This document shows positions 45,970 to 55,401 of a stretch of 64,000 nt of DNA, piece after piece. A program made the position numbers and the translations under genes. The DNA lies in contig CAXIPT010000008.1 in the NCBI GenBank assembly GCA_964030475.1, positions 4,929,019-4,993,018 on the forward strand, written 5' to 3'. The DNA is from Tethya wilhelma. Lineage: Eukaryota; Porifera; Demospongiae; Tethyida; Tethyidae. The notes below the pieces were generated by a model, which saw only the letters and a list, made by a program, of their open reading frames with translations, had not been told where the DNA came from and did not search any database. Position 1 is the first letter of the stretch. Every line of letters starts with the position of its first letter.

Positions 45970-48481
45970 ATGAATTCTAGGGTAAGATCCGAGCGCCTCC
46001 GCCAATTTACTAGGTCACCTTATCAGCACAGTGAGACATCATCAACAGGTGAAGACTGGATGGGGGACAGAACGAGTCCCAGAGTCGAGGTAGCCCGCTC
46101 CAACCAGCCGTCAAGAGGAGCAGACGAAGATGATGTTCTATACAGTACTCCTGTCCCCTTTGAAACAGACAGAGATGGCAGCTTTATGAGATCAGTAAGC
46201 TGGTATATGGAGCATGATTGTTTTATATAATTTAGTGGTACTGTACGTACAGCCAGCTAGCTTCACGGTAGTGATTACATCATTAGTCTCGTGCCCAGCC
46301 CCTTTTTTCCCTTTTATATCGGGCAGGGGGAAAAAAAGGGTCTGGCAAAGTTCGCATGCGCTACTCGTTCTAACTGGTCCGGGAATTTCGTGGACCGATA
46401 ATTTATTCATAGCCTACTAACCACGAGNTAGTGGTACTGTACGTACAGCCAGCTAGCTTCACGGTAGTGATTACATCATTAGTCTCGTGCCCAGCCCCTT
46501 TTTTCCCTTTTATATCGGGCAGGGGGAAAAAAAGGGGCTGGGCACGAGACTATTACATCATCATGTTCAACATAATTTGAGGTCCACAAATTTTAATTAG
46601 ACAACTATTTATGTGGGTCACATGTAGATAGTGCACCATCACTTGCTTTCTGATTCATGCAAGGACACACAAGTTAATTTTATGTGTAGATATTATAATC
46701 TATATAACTTTATTGTGATTGTGCATGTTATTGCTCCTCAATCTGCAGCCTCCCGTCCATCGGAGAGGGGTGGGGTATCGTCCCTATCACATGACCAGAC
46801 GGAGGGTCCGTCTTGGTGACATCATAGATGCCGATCGAGATGAGGGGCTGAAAAAGAGGCGGAGCTTCTGCCGATCATGGTGTGAGATGTGGTTCCTATT
46901 GGCTCAGTCAAGTGAGTGGAAGATGGAATTGAGTTAATTTGACTGATGATCATTACCAGTTAGAGTCCACAAAGGAACTGTGTCACTATATAAGTGCTGC
47001 TTTGTAACCAAAATAAAATGCAAAACAATTTATTTAAATTTGAAGATTTACACATGGCACCACGTGCGCATACTAATGTGTATGCCAAAATATTGACTAA
47101 CTTAAATTTTGACGATTTGCGTCAAACCATCAAATAAAATCTCTGTCAATATTTCCAGCTATACAGTATGTATATCTTGTGATCACTTTGTTTGCTCTTC
47201 TCCTTCAGAGGTGACCTGTATTGGACTCAGTGTGATACTATTTGTTGGTGGGGCACTGCTGATTCTTCTTGCAGGTACATACATACATACAAATGCGCAC
47301 TGTTTACTACTCTAGGTTTATTGTTCCTCTACACACACTATCACACATGTCTATGGCTGCTGCTGGGGATATTAATAGCAGCAATGTATTTTTAGACTGC
47401 CACTTAGTGGCCATCACTAATCTTCATAGGAACAATAATGGGTTTGGTGGGTGTGGTGGTATTAGGGACTTCCCCTGGTGAACCCCCCTTTTGATAGAAA
47501 ATTGCTTAGCATTCCTTCCTTGTTTTCAAGTTATGTGACTGGCTGGCTATTCAATTTATTGTGAGATGCACATTGTGCTTTTACTCCACTGGAGCCTTGA
47601 TTGTTGAGCTTTCTCATCAAATGTTATTATAGCTAATAACTACTGAGTATTGTTGATATTGAATTAAAGTTCAATGTACAAAATTAATACTAATAAGAGT
47701 CAAATTGGTATTATATTAGTTAGCATTAAGTGTCAACCATAAGGAAGTTTTCTCTGACTTTAGTCTCCCAGCATTCTGATGATGTCAGACCTTGTCTGTG
47801 GATCGTTCAGGTCACAGTACTTCCCCAACGTCATCACTGCTTCTATTCTCTTCCTCTTTGTCCTCTCTTTCTCAATCTCTGTCCTCCTTGCAGCTCTGAT
47901 CTCAGCTCTTCTCTCAGCTATCTTCTCAAGAGCAACATTACTCTTCAGTTCAGCTATCCTGAACTTGAAGTCATTGGCTTCTTGAGTCGAGAGAACAACT
48001 TGATTGCGCTTAGCACAACTAGAGTTTAAAAGAAACACACACAAAACAAATACCCATTGTGTGATCGGTTGAATTTGTCATTTCGGCGAAAAATTTCTAA
48101 TTGTAGACAAGATGTATTATTACTTGTAGTAGCAAAGAGCTTACCTTTGGCAGACCCCATTGTCCCTTGCAAACAATGGTAGCACGGCATTGATGCAGTC
48201 CCCACAATACTCGCAATAAGTAGGCATGTTTACTTTTAGTTTATTTGCATGCAGCTTCTCTGAGTTAATGGTCAGTTTTCATTGCTTTTATAGCAGCCAT
48301 CCTCTATAGCTGCTCTACGTCAAATCTGGTCATGACTCAGTCTTCAGTCCATATAATATATTATATTTGTACTAGTCTGAGTGAGTGTTCGGTGTCAGAG
48401 TTAATTCATGTGTAGATAAACTCTTACACTAATGATGCTTTAGTGTACATGATTAGCGAAGTGTATGAATGTTAGGAATTT

Positions 48482-48524
<43 letters not shown>

Positions 48525-48969
48525 ACTGGGTGGACTGGCCCACTGCTCACAATTGACTGGAGCTGTTGTCTTCTGTATCTTGATGGGAATGCTCTCCATC
48601 TCTCTCGGCATGCTCTGCTGTTGCTACCACTGGGTGCAAGATGATGAGGACATCCCTTTTGCCATATTCTGTGTCGCTTACTGTCTACTGATTCTCTTCA
48701 TGTCTGTCACTGTTGCTGGGACTGTGGTCGTGTTCACAAGAATTCATCCCATTGGTGCATATCAACCGCCTCCTGGCGTTCCAACTGTATCCAGTGTCAG
48801 CTTAAATGGAACTTCATTAGAAGACACTTCGTCGTTGTCTTGTGGCATGACTGAATTGCCTCTGGGTGTTTTGGTCATTTGTTATTGTCTGTCGATTGCT
48901 TTTGTGTTGATGTCTTACTTTGCGTGTATTTTGGCATTAGGTGCCACAAGTGATGTGAATAATCATTGA
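45970..48969 (+). CDS. Four-TM family copy B
   Basis: Four exons, 315 residues in consistent phase: 45970-46194, 46749-46911, 47209-47274 and 48476-48969. The long cytosolic N-terminus is Arg/Ser-rich (ERLRQFTRSPYQ, RRGVGYRPYHMTRRRVRLGD). TM1 is in its own exon (CIGLSVILFVGGALLILLA). The last exon begins with a (Thr-His)n tract encoded by the CA microsatellite, then GGLAHC, TM2 (VFCILMGMLSISLGMLCCCY), TM3 (AYCLLILFMSVTVAGTVVVF), an extracellular loop with NGTS and LSCGMTE, and TM4 (VLVICYCLSIAFVLMSYFAC). An alternative in-phase acceptor (GACTGGAG) would skip the Thr-His tract but also the Cys before TM2 that copies A and C keep. The family is unrecognised; topology is four-pass with a cytosolic N-terminus. 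An unrelated gene lies antisense in its last intron. Confidence 0.7.
46233..46552. repeat. Direct repeat flanking an N, second copy containing a hairpin element
   Basis: About 108 bp starting TAGTGGTACTGTACGTACAG occurs at 46233 and again at 46429, immediately after the unresolved base at 46428. In the second copy GTCTCGTGCCCAGCCCC is mirrored by GGGGCTGGGCACGAGAC around a short AT/GC loop, a small foldback element. In the first copy the right half is replaced by unrelated sequence. This may be two haplotypes joined head to tail. Confidence 0.8.
46970..47035 (+). mobile_element. Half-copy of the GGAACTGTGTCACTATATA MITE
   Basis: Begins AAGGAACTGTGTCACTATATAAG and continues GCTGCTTTGTAACCAAAATAAAATG, paralleling the right arm at 44880. 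It is in intron 2 of copy B. Confidence 0.75.
47760..48227 (-). CDS. Small nested protein with an N-terminal zinc-ribbon-like motif
   Basis: Two exons (48145-48227 and 47760-48018) encode about 113 residues on the strand opposite four-TM copy B, entirely inside that gene's last intron. The N-terminus MPTYCEYCGDC, then CQSC split across the intron, gives a C-x2-C-x2-C / C-x2-C arrangement likely to bind zinc. The rest is strongly helical and charged (AELKSNVALEKIAERRAEIR, RTEIEKERTKRKRIEAV), probably a coiled coil, ending DIIRMLGD. The phase across the intron is consistent (phase 2). I do not recognise the family. Confidence 0.65.
48484..48522. repeat. (CA)n microsatellite, apparently coding in four-TM copy B
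   Basis: The run is in frame within the last exon of copy B and would encode about seven Thr-His pairs in the first extracellular loop, if the acceptor at 48475 is used. Confidence 0.7.
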
Positions 48970-49286
48970 TTGTATGTTGAATACTTTCTATCTTAATTGG
49001 ATCTCTTCAAGGGTGTGAAATTCTTACAACGCATTGTGTACCTGAAGCTGAGCTATTACTAGGTGCGCAGCCATCCTGTATATACTGTGTACTAGCTGTG
49101 CGCGCGCACGCATTGCATGCATATGCAATTGCGCAAGCCGGCCGATGGTGACGTCATCTTTAGATTTGTACGTACGTACGGTACGCGTACGTACGATCGC
49201 TCGACTGTTGGCGGGCCCGATTGCATGCATACAAGATATACACTTGTTGTGCAGTTAAAACTAAAAGTGGGTGGATTGAAAGGATA
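48970..49286. promoter_or_regulatory. Upstream region of four-TM copy C, rich in short palindromes
   Basis: 317 bp between copies B and C. It contains dense self-complementary sequence (ACGTACGTACGG, CGCGTACGTACG near 49168-49197), TGACGTCA (CRE-like, 49149-49156) and repeated GCATGC. The TGACGTCA octamer is a perfect CRE consensus about 130 bp upstream of the start codon. Confidence 0.45.
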
Positions 49287-50652
49287 ATGTCAACTGAGAA
49301 TCAAAGCCGAACTCTTGGTCGCAATACAGACAATGTCAATGAAAGAACTCATCTCTTGGCCGAAACGCAGCTCCCCACTGGCCCAGGCCCTGCTAACCCA
49401 AACCGACCGGCAGAAGTTTTAATCCGCATCACGGCCGAATCGGTGGTAAAAATTAATGCATGCAATAGTGACCGTTGTTGTCTACAGTGCATAAATATTA
49501 TAGAAATGTTAATATACCCTGTGCCATACCTAGCAAAACGGAGGTACCCAACAACAGCAAAACAGAAATATTCAACCTACTCATCAGGAGCAAAACCGTG
49601 GTAGAAACATACAACAGCCTCAACGACAGCGTGCAGGTTGGCATTAACATCCGTGAAAATTTAGTATGAATAGCGTTTTAATTTAATTTCTCTCCATATT
49701 TTCAACTTTTTATTTCATTCTTCAGCTGCTGCTAGAGATGCTAGACAGAAACGTGCACGTCGTGTATTTCCTTCTGGCAAAATAATCTGTAAGTGATTAT
49801 AAAAACTATAATAATTATAATTATGATAATAACTGTGACCGTTAATGTTCAGTGCATGATAATTATTTTCAGTAATATTTTATGTTTTTGGTTAAATTAC
49901 TGTACAGTTCCAGTGTGTGGTATAATCATCTTCTTGGCCAGTCTTGCCATCATCATTTCAACAGGTTTGTTAATGATTACAATCATGTGATAGTATGTGG
50001 CTTTCATGAATGCATGCCTGCTTGTATCTTGAATGATTAAAATATTCATAGTGATTTTGTTCCCAGACTCTGAATGGGACATTGTAGGAGGGGCATTTAT
50101 AATTATAATATAGAGCTGGCAAGTTAAGACAACACCAAACTGCATGTCTTATAGATTATATGAAGTAGTCATGCACCAGGACATAATAATAGTGCACATA
50201 ATTATTATACATACATGCACATGGCAGCTGTGACTGGGCTGCTAAACCATTGTGAGCCAAGCTCGAGTGCTTTCGGCCATGCCTTGACTTCAATCATCCT
50301 TGGTGCTCTTGCTCTCTGGATGTCGTGTCTTTGTTTCACGTTCACTTGGCAACCCACTCTGGAGGGACACTCCCGATTCTACTCCATCGGCTGTAGTTGT
50401 ACTCTCGTCATATTTGTGGCTTTCACAACGCTGACTGTACTGGATGAATTGTTCATTTATGATCAGGTTGACACAAACGATATTACCAGTGATTATTGTC
50501 CTAAGAACAAGGTGACAGTTCAAATGTTTGGAGTCATGATAACATCGATTGTGCTGTGTGCAATTTTCTTTTTGTTTTTTTTCATTGCTTTTGTTGAGTG
50601 TGTACGTAGCTGTTGCACCAGGTTTCAGCTGAGGGCTGAGAACCGTGACTAA
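49287..50652 (+). CDS. Four-TM family copy C
   Basis: Five exons give 267 residues in consistent phase: 49287-49442, 49534-49636, 49726-49788, 49908-49964 and 50228-50652. The cytosolic N-terminus has an acidic dileucine sorting motif (NERTHLLAE), then a Gln/Asn-rich segment and a basic cluster (RQKRARRVFPSGK). TM1 has its own 57-bp exon (FPVCGIIIFLASLAIIISTG). The last exon has GLLNHCEPSS, TM2 (LTSIILGALALWMSCLCFTF), TM3 (IGCSCTLVIFVAFTTLTVL), a loop with DYCPKNK, and TM4 (GVMITSIVLCAIFFLFFFIA). The Cys before TM2 and the Cys in the TM3-TM4 loop are shared with A and B, a plausible disulfide. The dileucine motif suggests endosome/lysosome trafficking. It is the best-preserved member and has no recognised homologue. 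Confidence 0.75.
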
Positions 50653-50847
50653 AACTGGCCATTTTTGGCCGTGCTTTAGCTTAATTAACCATAGATATTC
50701 TTATTATGTAGTTTTTAAAACTGTGTGTTATCCGATAATTCTGCTTGAACTTCTGTTGCGTTGGCAATCGGCACTGATACTGAAACAAGTGAGCGCGCGC
50801 ACTGCATCACGAACATCACGTGAGCTAAGCTCGCCGGATCGCGGATC

Positions 50848-51758
50848 ATGGCAGTTCAAGCAAGCAGAATTCGTGTTGAACAACACGGTGACGCGGTCAT
50901 TGGTGAGCGAACTGACTTGGAGTATGATGAAAGAACCAATCTGCTAACAGAAAACAGGACTACAGTAGCAGAGGTTCCCTTGGAAGGGGGTGGAACGGCC
51001 CTGGTCCGTTTGACAGCTGTGCAGACCTCTGCTTTGGTAAGGGAGTAGTTTAGTATATTAAATGTGGCCTGGAGTAGTTGATTTTGCTCTTCACTGTAAT
51101 TGTAAAAGTGCTAATTAGTAATAATTAGCAGGATCTGGGAGCATTAAACTTGCATCACGTGTAGGTCACGTGATGCACCTAGACCAATATAAAATATTTG
51201 CTTGTGCATATTCTGTACTTTTTCCTATTATAACAGCCAGCGGAGAATCAGTATGGGCAAGATCGAAATTGTAAGTTATTGCGTTTCATCAAGATCAAGT
51301 TAGTTTTTTGTTCGGTCTCCTCTCATGCACTGTACTATTGTGATAAACTTTTCTTCTTCTTTCCATGCACTGACTGTCTTTGTCAGTAGACGAGTTTCCT
51401 CGAGGTAACCAGAGGAGGCCTATTCATGCCCACCGAAGAAGGGATCCTGCTCCTGTTCACAGCTGTTCCATCCATCGGCCAAAACCTAAGCCCATGCCAT
51501 CAGGCTGCATAGTCTGTGAGTGAGCTTGATTATGGTGGAAATTTATATCAGTCACTAATCTTTGGCCTGATTTTTTTCCTCCCTTGTTTTCCAGTTCCCT
51601 TGTGTGCCTTCATTGTGTCTCTGTGTAGTGTGGCCATTGCTGTGTCAACAGGTATAGTTGTTAAGTTATACAGTACTCCATCATATCCCCATGTACAAGT
51701 GTGTTTGAGAAGAGATTGGAAAAGTTGTTGGGAAGGATCTTGTCGACTGAACCTTTGA
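50848..51758 (+). pseudogene. Four-TM family copy D: N-terminal exons and TM1 only, 3' three-TM exon missing
   Basis: Exons 50848-51036, 51237-51270, 51390-51515 and a TM1 exon from 51595 are in consistent phase and match copy C: dileucine motif YDERTNLLTEN, basic Pro-rich segment (HRPKPKPMPSGCIV), then FPLCAFIVSLCSVAIAVSTG. The TM1 exon of C ends in CAACAG/GT and so does this one (51651), but no exon with TM2-TM4 follows before the next gene at 51885. Reading through the donor gives a stop at 51758 and a 170-residue single-pass protein. Either the copy is truncated or it encodes a one-TM derivative. Confidence 0.65.
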
Positions 51759-51884
51759 GTGGTTCCTAGGGCCCTAATTTTTTAAAACAATAGATATAAA
51801 TATCACATGGTAAAAATCCATTTACTGGTTACAATAATAGATTTAATTATTAGTTCAAATGTTCAATAGTTCATAGTCCGGTCA

Positions 51885-52586
51885 TCAGGGGAGTTCCCTA
51901 ACCAATCGCTGCANTGTCAGAATCCTGTCAATTTCCATTTCAAAGGTTTCTTCTTGACGCTTACCTCTTTGCGATGGATGTCTATTGCATGAACTATAAA
52001 GAAGAGTTTCCTGCAGAGCTGCTGCGAAATGTTGGCAATTATTCTTGAAAAGTTTATATTTTTCACTTAACCACATGTCAGCAAGTTTTTTAGCATCACT
52101 ATAGTTGCAATAGCTAGGCCCAACATTTTCAAGTTCTTCACCTTTCAAATTTTGACCATTTCTATACTTGTAGATAGGATCACTTATGTCCAATATCTGT
52201 ACCTGATATGATGAACCAAATTCATAAGTAAAGCCACGAAAGGTGATGAATTGATGCTCTAGCTTTGCCTTTATTCCTCTTTTTCTTGAACCAAAAAACC
52301 CAAGTTCAGCATGACCAAGCTGCACTGTATATTGTCCTGGAATGCTTGTTTCCTGACAACCATCCTCCTGAGGACAGACACCACTGCCAACACAACGGTC
52401 CTCTCTTGGCTGTTTACACATTTGGTCATACTTGCAATAAAATCCTGTAGTGCCACATGTCTGAGGAGCAGTGCCTGCTCCAGAACTGCTGCTGCTACTG
52501 CTACTTCGTATACTACGCTGAGCATTGCACAACTGAGTGCAGGAGAAAATGATCAGCACGAAATAGAGGAGATATTGTTTTGCCAT
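51885..52586 (-). CDS. Secreted papain-fold (LRAT/PPPDE-like) protein with a Cys-rich N-terminal segment, single exon
   Basis: 234 residues, intronless, starting at MAKQYLLYFVLIIFSCTQLC (signal peptide). A poly-Ser stretch precedes a compact Cys-rich segment (TCGTTGFYCKYDQMCKQP, CVGSGVCPQEDGC). The C-terminal domain has features of circularly permuted papain-fold (LRAT/PPPDE/NlpC-like) proteins: a candidate catalytic His in LEHQFITFRGFTYEFG and a candidate nucleophile Cys in KNNCQHFAAAL, preceded by DAKKLADMWLSEKYKLF. LRAT-type acyltransferases carry NCEHFV at that position; PPPDE/DeSI proteases carry NNCNNF. Substrate and activity unknown. One codon near the C-terminus contains the N at 51914, so one residue is undefined. 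It converges on truncated copy D (126 bp between stops). Confidence 0.6.
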   Translation of the reverse strand: MAKQYLLYFVLIIFSCTQLCNAQRSIRSSSSSSSSGAGTAPQTCGTTGFYCKYDQMCKQPREDRCVGSGVCPQEDGCQETSIPGQYTVQLGHAELGFFGSRKRGIKAKLEHQFITFRGFTYEFGSSYQVQILDISDPIYKYRNGQNLKGEELENVGPSYCNYSDAKKLADMWLSEKYKLFKNNCQHFAAALQETLLYSSCNRHPSQRGKRQEETFEMEIDRILTXQRLVRELP

Positions 52587-52843
52587 TTCAAATTCAGCAC
52601 ACAACTCAACCCTTCAAGATGTTACTGTACTGCAATTCCAGGAAAATGTGTGATGTTTGAGTTACAAAGTAAACAGTATGATTATAGTTAAGTGATAAAT
52701 ACGTCATTGCTCACCCATTTACTGCTAAACCTTTGATCTTTGCGTGTGTGAAAACATAATTATAATCATCTATCTATAATTACGGTTTAATAATAATTGT
52801 ATGGCCATGCCTAATGGTCGTCAAATGAAGTTGTTCCTAAACA
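52587..52843. promoter_or_regulatory. Divergent upstream region of the papain-fold and small acidic genes
   Basis: 257 bp between divergent start codons, AT-rich in the centre (TAATTATAATCATC). No specific motif identified. Confidence 0.4.
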
Positions 52844-53293
52844 ATGGATGGGTTTCCCTCTCTCCCACCTCCTGTTCACTCCACTCCAGAAGAGCTACCG
52901 GACAGCGGTATCTTCAATTGTGAGCAGCTGGAGAAGCTGGAAAGGAAGTATGACAGTTGGGTAAGTAGTTAAAACCATGACTACAGTCTGGTCAGCCAGC
53001 AAAACAACTTCTATCTATACTGATTTGTAACTGACAGTTTGTAACCTATTTTGTTCCAGTTGTCTGAGCTCCATCAGTGTCCCCACCCAACTCCTGTAGG
53101 CGTGAGGCAGCTGGGTCTGGATGAGATGGGAATGGACCTGGAAGGAGAAGAGGATGATGAAGAAGATCTAGAGGACAACAGTTTGGAGGATTCTGAAGAG
53201 GAGTTTGCCGGGATGGTTGTCTTTGGTGACGATAGCGATGTAATGGAAGACTCATCAGTTCAGGACAATAGTGCATTTAATGACAGTGTATAG
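52844..53293 (+). CDS. Small acidic protein, unrecognised
   Basis: Two exons (52844-52960, 53060-53293) encode 116 residues in phase 0. It begins MDGFPSLPPPVHSTPEELPD, followed by a predicted helix (CEQLEKLERKYDSWLSELHQ) and PHPTPVGVRQLGLDEMG. The last ~60 residues are strongly acidic (EGEEDDEEDLEDNSLEDSEE). No signal peptide or TM, so probably cytosolic or nuclear. I do not recognise the family. The helix-plus-acidic-tail layout recalls small adaptor or chaperone-like proteins, but that is speculation. It converges with the GRXCR1-like gene, stops 144 bp apart. Confidence 0.7.
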
Positions 53294-53437
53294 CATAAAA
53301 TTTATCGATATATAAGGTCGGCAAAAATTCACATAAATAAATAGAAACAAACAATGTTACTGGATAAACATACACCCCAATGTTTCTTAAACTAGCAAGC
53401 AATGTTATTACGTGCGTATTGTTTTTTAATCTGAGTT

Positions 53438-55401
53438 TCAAAAGTTTGTAACTGCTTCATTCTCCATGTCCATGGTGTGTATGTAACTACCTTCATCTTC
53501 AGTTTCAGGATCAGATTCTCGTTTTTTATTGTCACTAGCCTCTTCCTTATCTTGACTGTTTTGCAAACATTCGTTAGGTGTTTGGGCCTCTATACTTTGA
53601 TCACTTTTTTGGTCACCAGCGCTCTCCTGGTTGATAGTTGCTTCTTGATCTTCTTTTTCCTGATCATCAGTGACCTCGTCTTTGTTCTGATCGTCAGTGA
53701 CCTCGTCTTTGTCCTGATCATCAGTGACCTGGTCTTCTTTGTCCTGAATATCAGTGTCCTGTTCCTTTGTATCTTGATTGCCAGTGTCCTGATTGTTAAC
53801 GTCCTGAGTGCTACCACTGGATTCTTCACTAGAATCTTCATCGCTGCTCTCTTGAATCTCAGCACTATTTTCTTCGTCTTCAACAGGCAAACCGTGCGCA
53901 CGTTTCCATGCCTTTTCTTTCTCAATCTCTCCACTGATGTCAGCCATAATCCTCTGTCTAGCTGCTTCCATAATGGCCTGTTTCTCTCGCAGCTTACGTG
54001 CCTTCTCCTTCCGCTCTCTCTTCTCCCTGGCCTTCCTCTCTTTCTCCTCTTTCTTTTTAGCTCGTTGTTGCGCTTTTCTCTCCTCTTCCATCTTTCTCAG
54101 TTGTTCAGCTTCCGCTCTCTCTTTCTTCAGCTTCTGTTGTCTCTCGTACTCCTTCAACTTTTCCCTGTGCTGTTTGTCCTCCTCAGATTCCTCTTGTCTG
54201 GTCTCACAGTCTGGGCACGGTTGAAGGCCGTTCTCGTTGCATCCAGTGCACTTCAATGCTTTGAACTCCCACGTGAAGTTGTTCTTCATGCTGTTTTTGC
54301 TGCCTCCGCACTTTAGACAAGGAATGAACTTGTAGCCTCCGCAAGTTTTACATGTCAGTGTGACTTTGGTACGCTGAGTAGAAAGAGAATACACTGTACA
54401 GTATTAAATTGATATGCACATGGTTTACTTATAAGTAGGTAGTCTAACACATACAGGTATCTCAGCCAGGATGTTTCTCAGCTCTCCAGTTTCGTTCAAG
54501 GTTTCCAATTCTTCTTTACCCTGTAAGCACAGTACATTTGTAAAATTTCACATCACATAACACAATAAGTTATAGAGACACATTTATACTGGCTGACAGA
54601 TAATGTGTAAGTCCCTATTATAACATTTGTATATCGCATACAAACTGACTGATAGATGTGTTAGATGTGTAACCCAGACTAACACAGCAACACATCTCTT
54701 TATCCTCACCCCAATGTGTTGTCCACTGATGAACACCTGTGGTATGGGCACCTTGGCCTCTGACTGGAGCCTCTCCTGGAGCTCATGGTAGTAGTACTTG
54801 TTGACGTAGATGTCCCTCTCCTCCACTCTCACGAGGAAGTTGTGCAGCACCGTCAGCACGTAGCGACAGTCCTCATTGACACTCCTCACCCCACGGAAGC
54901 TGGTCACATACACCATCACTTTACCCTGCTCTTCACGTTTCTATGGACATGACAGACATCTTATGATCAACAACAATAACCCAGACAATATCAGTGTGGT
55001 TAAATAAGAGTTCAGAACTCTTGGTGTGTGGCTAGTCTGGCTGGCCAGGCTGGTCGGCTAGCTAGTTTGCGTGCAACTTGAGCCCCACCCCCCTTTTTTA
55101 TCTATAAGCAATCTTGTACTGTAACATTGATTCTGGATGGTAGCTGGCTTACCTTTGCGAGCGCTACGGGGTTGTCAAAGTGCGCCTGGCCAGCTCTCAC
55201 TCTGTTCTTCATGCCTCTTATGGTCCCATCCTCGGCGATAATGTCCAGCTCCTTTATGTTCTCGATATCGGTCAAGTCCCGAGTGCCCGTGTAGCTGAAT
55301 TTGCGATGAGTCGGCGCTTGGTTTTGTTGGGACGCCTTCGTGACAAAGAAATGCTCCTTTTGTTCTTCTCCAACTTGTTCAGGTGGCCTATTTTCAGCCA
55401 T
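53438..55401 (-). CDS. GRXCR1-like: GRXCR1-like glutaredoxin-domain cysteine-rich protein with a long charged tail
   Basis: Four exons (55153-55401, 54710-54940, 54455-54520, 53438-54373), 493 residues, phase consistent. An N-terminal ~80-residue region precedes a glutaredoxin-like fold (~85-180): [18 protein letters not shown] replaces the usual CPYC active site, then [20 protein letters not shown]. Next comes a DnaJ-type zinc module with four C-x2-C pairs ([37 protein letters not shown]). Its wording is very close to vertebrate GRXCR1, a stereocilia actin regulator. Beyond that the protein continues ~240 residues with a Lys/Glu/Arg coiled coil ([20 protein letters not shown]) and an Asp/Gln/Glu repeat region ([20 protein letters not shown]) absent from vertebrate GRXCR1, which ends soon after the zinc module. 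It lies 261 bp downstream of the STIM stop on the same strand. Confidence 0.88.

Noticed and set aside
53477..54316. 279-residue Leu/Phe/Ser-rich ORF on the + strand resembling a membrane protein
   Set aside because: Antisense of the Lys/Glu/Asp-rich exon of the GRXCR1-like gene. Glu/Lys codons read backwards give Leu/Phe/Ser runs.
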